Origin: Escallonia rubra
Taxonomy: Eukaryota > Streptophyta > Magnoliopsida > Escalloniales > Escalloniaceae
Reading direction: 5' to 3'
Assembly (NCBI GenBank): GCA_033065855.1
Contig: JAVXUO010002885.1
Location: 186,001 to 250,000, forward strand
Length of the DNA: 64,000 nucleotides
The notes under the pieces were generated by a model. It did no database searches and was not told the origin of the DNA. It was given only the letters and a program-made list of their open reading frames with translations. The translations under genes were made by a program, and so were the position numbers. Position 1 is the stretch's first letter, and the number at the start of each line of letters is the position of its first letter. Shown piece by piece: positions 13,401 to 26,323 of the stretch.

Positions 13401-16400
13401 CCATCGGTGTAGAATAAAAGAATTTTTGTGTTAAAGCGACGTTCAAGTAGTGGATGTAACATTTGAAAAATATCTTGAACTTCACTTTTGGTTTTTAAAG
13501 TGTAGATCTACATGCACTTTGAAAATTGATCAACAAATAGGACATAATAACGCTTTTGATCAATAGACAACACGGGGATGGACCCCATAAATCACTATAA
13601 ATGATTTGTAGTGGGCGTTGGCTTTGCAAAGTATTTTTAGAAAAGGGTAGCCTGTGCATTTTATTTGAATTGCAGGAATTACTAATTGAGGAAGTGTATG
13701 GATGACAAACTGGAATTGAAAACTTATTGAAAATTTTATTTAAAACTTGACGATTTGGGTGTCCCAATCGTCGATGCCACAGGTCAACAGGGAGGCGACG
13801 ATCTACCAAGAATGATTGAGGTTGGGACATGCGTGTGTTGTGGCCACTCGTACAGCCCTTGTCTATCCGATCCGCACATCAGAGGCGCCCCCGTAGTCAG
13901 ATCCTTCACAAAAAAATGAAGAGGAAAAAATTCAATGGATGTTTTGTTATCATGGCAAAATTTAGAGACATAAATTAGATTTCTTTTGATGGTTGGTGCA
14001 CAGAGGGTATTATTTAGTTTGAAGCTTTGATTTGATGCACTTAAGTGAGTGTTAAAAGTGTGAGATATTGGAATGGTATTACCATTTCCCATTGAGATCT
14101 CTTCGGAGCCATTGTAGTCCTGAGGAGTGGCGCGAGCATCAGTTATGATGTGGTGACTGGCGCCAGTGTCAACAACCCATGGATCTTGTTGATGGTATTG
14201 GCTGGCAAAGATAGCACGGGCCTGAAAGTGGTTGTGGGACTGAGGTCTGCACACTTTGGCAGAGTGACCGGGGCGAGCACAAAGTTGACAACGAAGGGGG
14301 TTGTCATTAGTTTGCTGCTGCTGATTTCGACGACACCATTGCGGAGGATTTGATTGATCTCGAGCTGACTGAGAGCGCCATGGTTGGGTGCCTACTAAGT
14401 TGTTGTTGCTTTGCCTTCGGTTGGTATTGTTCCTTGACGGTTGCTGGTTGTTTCGTTGAGCCATTGCAACTGTGATCAGTGGTGTCTGTTTGGTCTTTTC
14501 ATGTTTAAGAAATATCTCATGATCAAGAAGTTTCTCATACAGTTCTTCGTAGGAAATTGTTGTGTCACGCGATCGGATGACTGCAGAGATGGCCTTGTAT
14601 TCCGGACCTAGGCCTTGTAGGATTCTCACAATGAGTTGCACGTTCGTGATGGGTGCACCGGTGGTTGCAAGTTCGTTGGCAATGGAGCGGATGTCACGTA
14701 GGTAGTCCGTGACTGGTCGAGAATCTTTGGTGATACAAGCCAATTGATCTTGGAGGCTGATGATTCAAGTTTGAGATTTGTTGGCGAAGGCAGTGTGTAG
14801 GGACGTCCATGCTTTGTGTGCTGATGGAGCGATTGCAACGGTAGATGCAAGGCTGGGTTCTACCGATGCTAGGATGGCATTTTGGAGAAGCTGATCTTGT
14901 CTAAACCAGATTTGATAAGCTGGGTTCGGAGTGCTTCGGTTGATTTCTGTGAGTGTGGTCGGAGGGGCAGCGAGGGTGCCGTCGAGATGGCCGAAAAGAT
15001 TATGACCATGCATGAGCATGGAGACCTGTGCTTTCCAGATTGTGAAATTATGACTGCCAGCAAGCTTGATGGGCAGGATTAAACTGCACGACAGTGGTAT
15101 TGCCAACGGTATTGTCGGCGTTGACAACCGTGTTGTTGGTGGCCATTATTTGTGAGGCGGTGGGGAAGAAAAAGAGACTATCGGTACTCGTATGAGCTTA
15201 GAGCTCTGACACCATAAAACAATAATAGGCTAGATAAAATATGAAGTGAATCCACTTCTTATTCATACGTAAGGCAAAGAATTTATAGGAGATGACATCA
15301 ACCAAATCCCATAAAAGTCTGGATAACAAAATATCTAAAACTGAAAAGATAACAATTGTAAAACTAAAAGCATGAAAAGTGGAGCCAGCTGGTGATGGTG
15401 ATCGTTCTAACAGATTTGACCAAGTCTATCTCTTTTAAACATGAGTGCCAAACATAGAAAAGAGTCTAATCTGCTCGAAGTGAGGCCCTTTCAGGAAAGA
15501 GCAGAGCAAAATGGGCAAATCAAGCACAGGGGTTTGGTTTAGAACGTTGAGAGTCTTGTGAAGATGGCACAAGGGCTTGGTTTAGACCGTAGTGAACCTC
15601 GTGAAGATGACAAACACTATTGGGTGGAGTGGGATGAGCATACCCGGAGTTTGTTTCATGAGCCATTGATACATCTTGATCAAGTTTGTTTCATGAGCCA
15701 TTGATGAAGGGGTGGTTGCAAACATCAAAGTTGCCAAAGAGGCTAGTTGAAAGTACACTCGAGAATCAGGACAAGGCTTACGGAAGCAATGGCTCCCTTC
15801 GTTTTTAGGACAACCCTACAGTTTTTGGTGATTTGTTTTTTAGTAGTAGCAGTGGCTCCACTTGTCTAAATCTCAGCGACATTTTTTCCACCTTACCCAA
15901 TATTTGGCTCCGTTGCTGATGATAGACCTTTCCATATAATTTGCATAGCAAGAAAATTAATAAATTTACTTACGCAATTGCATTACATGTGCGTGATGTG
16001 CACTTTGTAGGCATTGTAGCTGATTGATATGCTTTATGTTTGTGCAGTTTACTGTTGTAGGAGTGCATTCTGCGAAGTTTGACAATGAGAAAGACTTGGA
16101 AGCCATTCGCAATGCTGTGTTACGCTATGGCATCACTCACCCCGTAAGTTAGATGTTCTAATCATGTTATCAGCGCGATATGTTAGTGGGATCATCTGGT
16201 CCACAACGTCTATTAGTGTAATCATCCGGTGCGTAGAATAGTGTTTGAAAACATATGACGGTCCACCGATTTTACACGTGAGGAAATATGGATTTCTTCG
16301 TTGTTGATGTACACAACTGTGCACAATACTAGAGTGAGTTCCCTTCTGCAGTCTCATATGTGTATGTAAATCTGATTGTACGTGGTCCGCTTCTTAGTTT

Positions 16401-19400
16401 GTGTGTACTTTGACACGGTGTTTTGCACTCTTGTTCATCCCTTGAGTGGTTTGAACAGAGTTTTGTTGGTTTGATGGCACTTGCACATGGATTGTAGTGT
16501 ACTACTGTGTACTTGTAGTGCAATTTCTCTCTTCATAGTTGTTGTCCTACAAAATGTGCACCAGTGTTCTCAAGTTGTACTTGCGGGGCAACATATAATT
16601 TACTGAAATATGTTTTTTAGGCCTCCAAAAAAAAAGAGGCAAGGTCATAATTAAGAGTCCCAAACTTGCAAGCACAGGATTGAGGAAAGTCACATCCATC
16701 CTAACTACGGCAATCGTGATATGAGCTCTTAGATGGCGTTTTAGTGTATCATATAGTTCTGAGTGAGCATAGGTGATCTTGGACATTGGAAGGTCTCATT
16801 TTCGAGAACTAGCTGAATCACATTAACTCAGCCGTAGGGTGCTTTGAAGATTAAGATTCCAATTGCTGTTCATGCTCGACCCGTGGACCCCAGGTGCCAA
16901 AGACTTGGGCAAGCTGGCCAATCTCTTTGTTTTGAGCGACACTGTGCATACTTGTATGTTTAAGCATGGAGAAAATAAGATATTCATGCAATGCCATGGA
17001 AGTAGAAAAATATTAGAAACTGGTCGAGAACTAGTGAGCAAGTACACTAACAACAATGCATGTTTATGCATTCAAACGCAAGGAAAGATCTAGTATATCA
17101 CAAAAGAATAGTATGCAGATCCCCATAAAGAACATCCTGGGTAAGACATATCTTCTGTTATCCACTAGTTTCAAAGGCATACTAGATATGCGTCATTGTT
17201 GTCAATTTGATGGTTGCTCAAATCTTATTCTTAACAGTTTAAAGGGGAAGCAGGATTTTTCCCTTTTTACTAGGAAAGTTTTTGAAGAGGGAACTTGTTT
17301 ATTAACAGGTTTTTTTTTAAGTACCTCTTACTCTTAGTATGAAGAATAGGAGTAGGAGCAACGAATTCTATGAAGTTTTTAAGACCTCACTAATCAGCGT
17401 TACACTTTTGAGTTCATAACGAATGAAATGAACCCCCGATGAAAAGAAATCTCCCCTCCCATTTACTAAAGCATGGGTAGCCTCGAGCAGCTTACCGCAC
17501 AAATGAAGTTGTCATGACGAGACCTTTCTTAGTGGAAGATCGGCTTCATCGCGAGACATCGGATTTGCTGAGAGACGCTAAATACCTCCACAAGGCAGGC
17601 TAAAACAGTAAGATGACAAGAAGCAAAGAGTTACGCTTTCACTTTCATTTCTTTGTTGAGATTGAAAGTAAGTTTAAAAAGGGGATATGTATAATGCACT
17701 TTTTTACTGGTGCTACTGCTATTGAATCATCTCTCTGAAGGCCAAAACCAAGCCCCACCATTGGAGTTGGTAAAGTATCAAAGGCTTCCCCCGATGGGAA
17801 GAGATGCATGGCGCTCCCGCTGGAAAACCTGGAAAATGCAGCTTAGGCGACCTGTTGAAGTTGAAGCTTGACTAATAATATAATGCAGAATTTAGTTGGG
17901 AACCGGAGCCAGCAGCAGCCTTTGCTGAAATAAGGAGGAGGTTGGCAAATCCCACAGTGATAATGCCCCCTTCCAAACAGGAGCCTCTTAATAAAACTAT
18001 TTCTTTCAGCGGCTGATGACTCCATAGGAAGTTTCTTAGCCCAAGATAATGTAAATGACCATGAACAAGCTATGTTTTACGTAATTTCATGCGTTAGCCA
18101 TTCAGTTCTGGTCCACCTTCACTTATGATTTTGAGTTATGCTGGTGAGTAGAAAGGGTAGAATTCCTTGAGGAAGATCCATCTAGGATGTTCAGAATCTG
18201 CTTTTCTGTTGACTACTTAGAAAATGATTGATCTGAGTCAAGATTAGGGTAATATGATGATGAGAGAAACGGCAAAAAAATGTCGGCTGTGATGGTGGGA
18301 CTGACATAATTGCCTGATGCCCATAGTCAAGAGAGAATGGGGTTCAAGATAGATCTCAATGGTGACAATACATCTGTATACCTGAATTTATTCATTATGT
18401 TATGTCATTCTGATGTTATTTGATCTTTCATACAATGCATTTTATGGCTAGGGGAGCTTCAGGACTCAGAAATTTGAAACAAATATGCGCACTTTACGAG
18501 CATCTAGTTCTTCAGCTACTGCTATCTGGCATTTTAGATTCTTGCTTGTACCACGTATTCCTGTCAAGCTCGACTGGTTGTCTTGTAGTTAAGTGTTTAT
18601 AGCGTGATGTTTACTTTGGATAAACTGCAATTGGTAAGTCTTTCTACAACTATTTAACATGTAGGTTGTCAATGATGGAGACATGTATTTATGGAGAAAC
18701 TTAGGTGTCAATTCATGGCCTACATTTGCTATAGTTGGTCCCAATGGTAAGCTCCTGGCGCAAATAGCAGGTGAAGGTCGGAGAAAGGTACTAAATAACT
18801 CCTTTTTCTTATACCTGTAAAATGTTTATGGTCATGTGGCCTTGCATGTTTGACCCATTAGTAAAAGTTGTTGAAATAATTGAAAGGTATAGACAGTAAG
18901 TCCGGACTAATAGCTTTGTCCTATTATTGTCCCTTTTCATTTGGAAAAAGCTTGTAAATCTAGCAAAAAAAAAGCTGGTAAGTTAGGAATCTCTCCCTCT
19001 CCCTCTACCCCTTTCCCTTTCCCTTTCCCTTTCCCCTACCCTTCTTTGCCATGAAATCCTTCAATTGAGGGGGGTTCTTTTGTCAGTAAGCTTTTTTTCT
19101 ACTGTGATGCACTTGAGCGACGAGATTGAGATCAATCACTGATATGATAGCCGAGCGATCCCGAATTACTGCAATGCTAATGAACAATATTTGACCATAT
19201 GGCACACATTACTGTGGTCTAAGATGTTCTCTCTCTCCCCCTCCCTCCATCTCTATACAATTCAGTTACTTAAGGCTCCGTATCCTATCCCCGTAATATA
19301 TATGTCCTTTCTTAATCTGATTCATTTTTCTACATGGGCTTTCTTCACTCCCTTGAATTGAATTAGCTTATTGACATGTGAAGACTCTGCTTAAGATGCA

Positions 19401-22400
19401 ATTTGGAAGTATAGGTAGAGTTGAAACTTCCAACAAGCAGCACCAGATTCATGGGTAGTGTTGGGGTAATCTAATATGTTCACTCTGGGTAGCATTCGGG
19501 TTATCCTAATGTGTTCACTCTAGCATTGGGACAATCCTATTGAATTCATTAGGTGCCATTATTTAAGGCGAGGTGGTTAAAAAATTCCTTTGCTTTGTGA
19601 ACATTGCAAATGCTCTGTTTATATATATATATATATATATATCTCATAGTTGTAACAGCTATTTTAGTATCTTAGCACGTCGTCAATGAACAGAAATGTA
19701 ATTTTTATGCTCATATTCCTTTTGTTTCTTTCGTCAAACAAAAGGATCTTGATGATTTAGTGGAGGCCGCACTTCTGTTTTATGGTAAAAAGAAGGTTTT
19801 GGATAACACACCCATTCCATTGAGTTTGGAGAAGGATAATGATCCTCGATTACTAACATCCCCTTTGAAGTTTCCGGCCAAGCTGGCAGTTGATGCTCTC
19901 AACAACAGGCTGTTCATTTCAGACAGTAATCATAACCGAATAGTAGGCTCTCTCTCTCTCTCTCTCTCTAACACACACACACACACACACATAAGGACAA
20001 GCACATATTCCCACTTCATTTTCGGAGCATGTTACACCTATTCTACTATTGTAACCCCCGTCCCCAACCCCACCCCTGCGCGCTCTTCCTCATCTCTGAG
20101 AATGAAACATTTCCTACAGTATAAAAATGCATTTATTCCAGTTTTCTATGTTCCTTTGAGATGATGGGGTGTGTATGTGAACCTGAACATATGGAGGATA
20201 AGCAAAATGTTGCGTTAAAACATCTTGTCACATGCTCAGGTGGTAACCAACCTGGATGGCAATTTTCTAGTCCAAATTGGTAGCACTGGAGAAGAGGGTT
20301 TTCGTGATGGTAACTTTGATGAAGCCGCCTTCAATCGCCCGCAAGTAATTCTTGCAGTCAATCTTTGAATATTGTAACTAATATATTCTACCTTTTAGCC
20401 TGTAATTCTTTTTCTATAGATGCACCGGTGTCATCGTGCTTCTGGTTGGTAAAATATAAGCTAATGTATATATGGTTGTACAGGGTGTGGCTTATAATGC
20501 AAAGAAAAATCTCCTGTATGTTGCAGATACAGAAAACCATGCATTAAGGTACTGGTGATGCGAGAATATTGTTAACAATTGATTGTTTCATTTCTCTCAT
20601 AGGTTATCTAGTTGTTTTCCTGGTCTTACTTTCCACTAACACGCGTATTTTCCCTTCTAAGAATCAAAATGCTTATTTATTTAGTCTCTTCATCATTTGA
20701 GAGATGTGCCTAAATGACCTTAAAGCACTGCCTCGAGAGGCATGTAATGAAAGAGGAAACTTGATTCGATATTGGTTGTGAACAAAACTATGTTACATGG
20801 ACTCGGTACAAATCTTGCATTTTTGTCCAAGCGTGGAGTCATCTTATCTCCAAGCTGCAGACTGGGAGACATGGGGACAATATTCATATCAAACATTATT
20901 TTTTTGTTTTTTCCCTGTTTGCATTGGGACTCCCCTCGTATGAAAGTACTTATGAAACAAATCAAATGTATAAGATGCTCTGCATGAGTTTCTACATTGA
21001 CCTGTGCTTCTAAAGAAAGCATGATGAACCAGAAATCTTAGCAAGTTTCTACAACCAAAGCGTGTTGTACGGGGACTGGGGATTCATAACTCGTAAGTCA
21101 GTAAGCACAAAGTATCACAGAAACGATGTAAATTCTCTACTTTATTGATATTATTAAAACTGATGAAAAGAGTGTCTACAAGAAAAGAGCTAGTCCAAGT
21201 TTATAAACCTTAATCACTTCCTTATATGTTGCGTGAGCATATGAAGTCTTAAAGCAAAGGATTTCTAAACCATTTTCTATTTTAAATCTCTCGCATTGTA
21301 GGATGATTGACTTTGTTAATGAGACAGTACAAACTCTTGCTGGAAATGGAACGAAAGGTTCTGATTACAAAGGTGGCGGAAAAGGAAGTTCTCAGGTAAG
21401 ATTGAAGAACATGTAGGTTTAGCATTTAATAGATTATAGAAGTAGGGAGCTTGTTTATAAGATTATTATATGCTTTATCAGTTAGGTGAATGTTGATGTG
21501 GAAATCAATTTTCATATTAACTTCCTAGAAATTCTCTGAAACCCAATCATGCCTATTATCTTTCAGCTCCTCAATTCTCCCTGGGATGTCTGCTTCGAAC
21601 CGGTAAATGAGATTGTCTACATTGCAATGGCTGGCCAGCATCAGATCTGGGAATACGATACCTCAGATGGAACTACAAGAGCTTTTAGCGGTGATGGTTA
21701 TGAAAGAAACTTGAACGGTTCAAGGTAATCTATGGAATAAAGATGAGAAATTCCTGGTTTTTTTTTTTTTTTTCTAATGTTGTCTCACTGCATGGACTGA
21801 AATTTCTAGTAACCAATTTCTGTTCATAATAACTGACCTTTTTTTCATACATCTTTTATGTTAGAAGATTAAGTATCTTCTTGAAACTTATGCCATACAC
21901 TTCAATAAGATATTCCACAGCTATTAGAAATATGAACATACTAGTCAATGCATATACTATATATTCAATGCCCCTTTTTTGTACTTTTTATTTTTCTGTA
22001 ACTTCTATTACATGAACAAGGAGTTGTTATCCAACTTCTGCAACGTAGAGCATTGTGAGCTTTTTGCCTAGATAATCACAAATTTGGGGTCATATTTTAA
22101 TAGAATTAATATATCGATTATTAACTTAAAGCTTTGGGTCTGTTTTGTTTCCTCGATGAAGATCACATGGACCATGTTAAATAATATTAGACATATGCAT
22201 GTATACACCATTACCTCCTTTCTGGATTTTGTAAGAAAGTTTGTTTCTTCCACTTCATGGACACTGTCTTAATCACCATAAAATTTGTCTTCACCTCTTC
22301 TGAAATAGTTCTAGCATTTGCATTAACTAAGTAACAAGTTTCGAGTATGCATGACCTATTTAGGAACATGCATGTGCAAAGGAAGGAACTCCCAAAATAG

Positions 22401-25400
22401 CTACCACAAATAAACAACGAAATTTAGATTTACATCTTTTATGAGTTTCATCACTATAGTTCTTCACTTTCCTCACTTTTTAAACCTGATTATTGTGGGG
22501 AAAACCTTCTAAAAATGTGGTCTTACAATTTGACTTTGGGAATCTAGGTGAGCTGCCTTATTTTAGATCGTTTTTGTTTTGCATTATTTGAAATGTGACC
22601 GTATTCACCTTGTTGTGATAACAGGAACTACACTGTTATAAAAAGATAGGTAGATTCCCCCATCTTTTAAGTTTCTGGCAGAAATTTTAGTTGGCTTACC
22701 TTGGATGACAGCTAACTCACTTAGATTCTATGGTGGCTTAGTAGTTAGGAGAAAAGGAGGCAGTTCAGTACAATCTGACAAATATTTTGGTAAGTATAAT
22801 TAAAGCACGTGATATCTGCCCATCTGTGTTAATTACTATAATATACTATCAGATGAGACAATTATCTGCAGTGCTTTATTATATGGGTTTCTCTTAGTGT
22901 ATTGCATCAGGGGCGGACCACCCACCTGACCGGTGGGGGCCATGGCACCCCCCAAATTTGAAGAACTCTTTTAACTTTTTAGATAATGGATAATCATATT
23001 TTAAAAAATTAAAAAAATGTCACTAGATTATAACATTAATTAATTTTAATTTTATTTTTTTGTGTTTTTTAACTCTTTGTACTACCGACGGTCATATATT
23101 TGTATTTCTCATTCCCTTACGTCATCTTCATTCTTCCAAATTTCATATTCTAAAACTTCATATTACAAATAAAAGAACGAGGAGATCAAGATTAATTATT
23201 TTTTTAGTTTAAATTCTTATAGTATGTTAACGTGTATACGTTATTATTAAATTTATATATTTGATAATTACAATAGTAATACATCTAAACATTAAGAATT
23301 AAGCTTCTTTCTGCAAGATTAATAATTTGTTGTTGACTAACCTTATCAAGTATAATAAATTACTATGAATAGTAAAAATGTATGATTAGTAGCCAAATTA
23401 ATCAATCTATTTTGTATTTAACGTAATCAATAATAAGCTAATTACAATATTTATTTTTATTTTTTTATATTTTATGTGAATTTGAACCTTCTAGATTTTT
23501 TTACGTTAGTCATTAAAAAAAATTATGACTTTTTGGCCCCCAGCGATTAGAATTTCTGGATCCGCCCCTGTATTGCATGATTGTATAATTTACCAGAAAA
23601 TATCTGCTATGCACAAGCTCACACTTAGTCTCACTCCCTAACATTGCTAACTTTTACGTTTTGATGTTTTGTTTGTGTTTTGGTCATTGAGATAGCTCTA
23701 CAAGCACGTCATTTGCACAGCCTTCTGGAATTTCGTTATCACCTGGTAATCCTTTGGAGCATTTCTTATTTTCATGTTTTTCAGTTATGCACATGAAGTT
23801 TCTGTATCGACTTTCGACCCTAACCCTTAACTTGAGTTCTGTTTGTGATTTTATAGATTTGAAGGAAGCATTTATTGCTGATAGTGAGAGTAGCTCCATC
23901 CGAGCACTTGATCTGGAAACAGGAGGGTCGAGATCACTAGCTGGTGGTGATCCAGTTTTCTCAGACAATCTATTTAAGGTATAGTTGCTTCCTTTAAAAG
24001 TAACGATTTTTCATCTTTGGACTAGTATTCTGGCTTTGCATTGTGTACGCATGATTACAAAATCTAATGCTTTATTCTGGTGCATTTTTCTAGTGTATAA
24101 ATCAGTTCGACTACGATTAACTTTGTCCATCTGTTGCAGTTTGGAGATCATGATGGCATAGGCTCTGAAGTACTTCTCCAACATCCCTTGGGTGTCTTAT
24201 GTGGAAAGGATGGCCAAATTTATATAGCAGATTCTTATAATCACAAGGTATATACTGATTATTATACCGGAGTGTTCACTGTAAGTACTTGCTCCATGCA
24301 ATCGTTTTTGCTCGGTTCACAGGGATTGGAAACAAACAAAAAACATAAAAACTAAGTTAAACCACAGGGTCAGACCACGCCACAAATATCAGCATGCAAA
24401 TAAGAATCCATTTAAACAGTCGGGGTGTCATGCAAACAGGTAAATCTTGTTGATTAATTCCATTTTGGATGAACCTGCCAAATTTTTGGTTGTGTTCAAG
24501 GTACGAGTCTTCAGTTTCCATTGCAAGTTGCAGCACCAAAGAAACCACGAAAAAGAAATTAACTGCCATAAAAAAAGGAAGATCATATAGAAGTTAAATT
24601 GGGAAATTCTACGGTGCATTTCTAGTGGTTTGGGATGCACCATACACGCTTGTCTTACCATTTGATGAGCAAAAGTTACTATCAAATGCTCAATGCTGTT
24701 TCACAAAGGTAGGTTTAGACTACATTGCAGTACTAACCAAGTTACTAGTAATAGTTGTGAATGTTTTATCAACTTCCATTTGTCTAATATATTAAAGTAA
24801 TTAAACATTGGGGAGGTTGAGAACTAACTGATAGATGCAAAGTGTGAAGCCTACATGCTGTTTACTTTAATCGAATGAGACTTGCTTTTGAAATCTATAA
24901 CATCCAGGTTCATGGTTTAGTACTTGAGGCGTAATAATTAGATGCTATACCTAATGTCTGTTGGAGTGATGACACCTGTCTTTATATTTCAGATCAAGAA
25001 GCTAGATCCAGCTAGTAGAAGAGTGACTACTTTAGCAGGTACTGGCAAAGCTGGTTTTAAGGAAGGAGCAGCCCTAGCAGCTCAGGTTGGATGACATTTA
25101 TCCTCTTATTAAATTATACTGCAGACACCAACAATGTAGTATGCCTTGGTTTTTTTTCCATGTAAAAGGTCAAAACTACTTATATAAGAATTTTGATATC
25201 TGTATGAATCTACTTAATTAAATCTGTTAAGAACTCTACTAAGGCTCCTCTGACCAACAATAGCAGTATAGGCAGATACAGGACACCACCAATCTTAGTA
25301 ATTTTGATCAACAAGATACAGCCAAGTCTTGACACGAGAACATACATCTGCATGCTACCTGTTAACTGAGTAATGAAATGATTCTATATCTATCATTTTC

Positions 25401-26289
25401 TTTTGAACTTGTAACTTCACGTAGAAGGTGTTAACAGCTTAAGCTTTTAGAGCAATTGGTAGCGCGGAGATACATTCAGTGGACATGAAGTTAGGACCAA
25501 ATCGGACACCATTAACCCTTTTGGCATCAGAAGTCTGCTTTAAAAGTATACCCTATGGCAACCATGCACTTACCAAAAGATAAAATCTCTCTTTGAATTG
25601 TCATCCACCTCATGAAATCTCTGATATATTAGAATCAAAGGTTGGGTTATATAAAATGGCTATTGTTTTGCTTTTACCTGATACCATGGGATGCCAGTTT
25701 GAAGCATTTATGTTTGCAGCTTTCAGAGCCATCCGGGATTGTTGAAGCAGAAAATGGTGAGGCTCTTTTCCTTGAAGTATTGCAGTTACAGAGCTGCAGA
25801 GTTCATTTCTCAAACTTCATCACATTCTTGTAAAAGTTCTGAAAAGATAATTTTGTCCTGTGCAGAAACACTCACAAAAAAGTTGATAGCATATTTCTAA
25901 TCAACAAAAAGTTATGTACTCCACCAAATAAAAAGCGTATAAATAAATGACCTAATCCCAAAAATGTACCCTCAAGTTTACCCAAAGTACAGCTTTAGTA
26001 CCCAAGTTTGAAGGTGTGCCAAAGAAGCACCCAACTTTTAAAAAGCGTATCAAATCAGTATCTAAGCTGACGGAGCACGGATGCCGTTAAAAAGTCAAAG
26101 AGTAGGACTGTCATTATTAAAAAAAGGTGTTTTTACTTAAAAAGTTCAGGTACTGATTTGGTACGGTTTACTTTTCATAGGTACTCATTTGGTTCGGTTT
26201 ACTTTACTACTTTTTCTTTTCACAGCCGTTCGATGTGGCACTATCTTAACCGTTTGATTATTTTATCTTCCTTAATTAATCATTAAAAA

Positions 26290-26323
<34 letters not shown>

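Larger units (their letters stand above)
9900..15437 (-). mobile_element. Ty1/Copia LTR retrotransposon, full length but defective
   Basis: Two 223-bp LTRs, a 5-bp target duplication AACAT (9895-9899 and 15438-15442), a primer-binding site and gag-pol remnants in Copia order, all antisense to SOQ1 and within its largest intron. The LTRs differ at 5 positions (about 2%), so the insertion is fairly recent. A separate hAT element sits in the reverse-transcriptase region. Length without that insert is about 4.7 kb. Confidence 0.95.

Noticed and set aside
17340..17720. Possible organelle-derived insertion
   Set aside because: Composition differs from the intron, but I recognised no plastid or mitochondrial gene; the adjacent Gypsy remnant is a better explanation.
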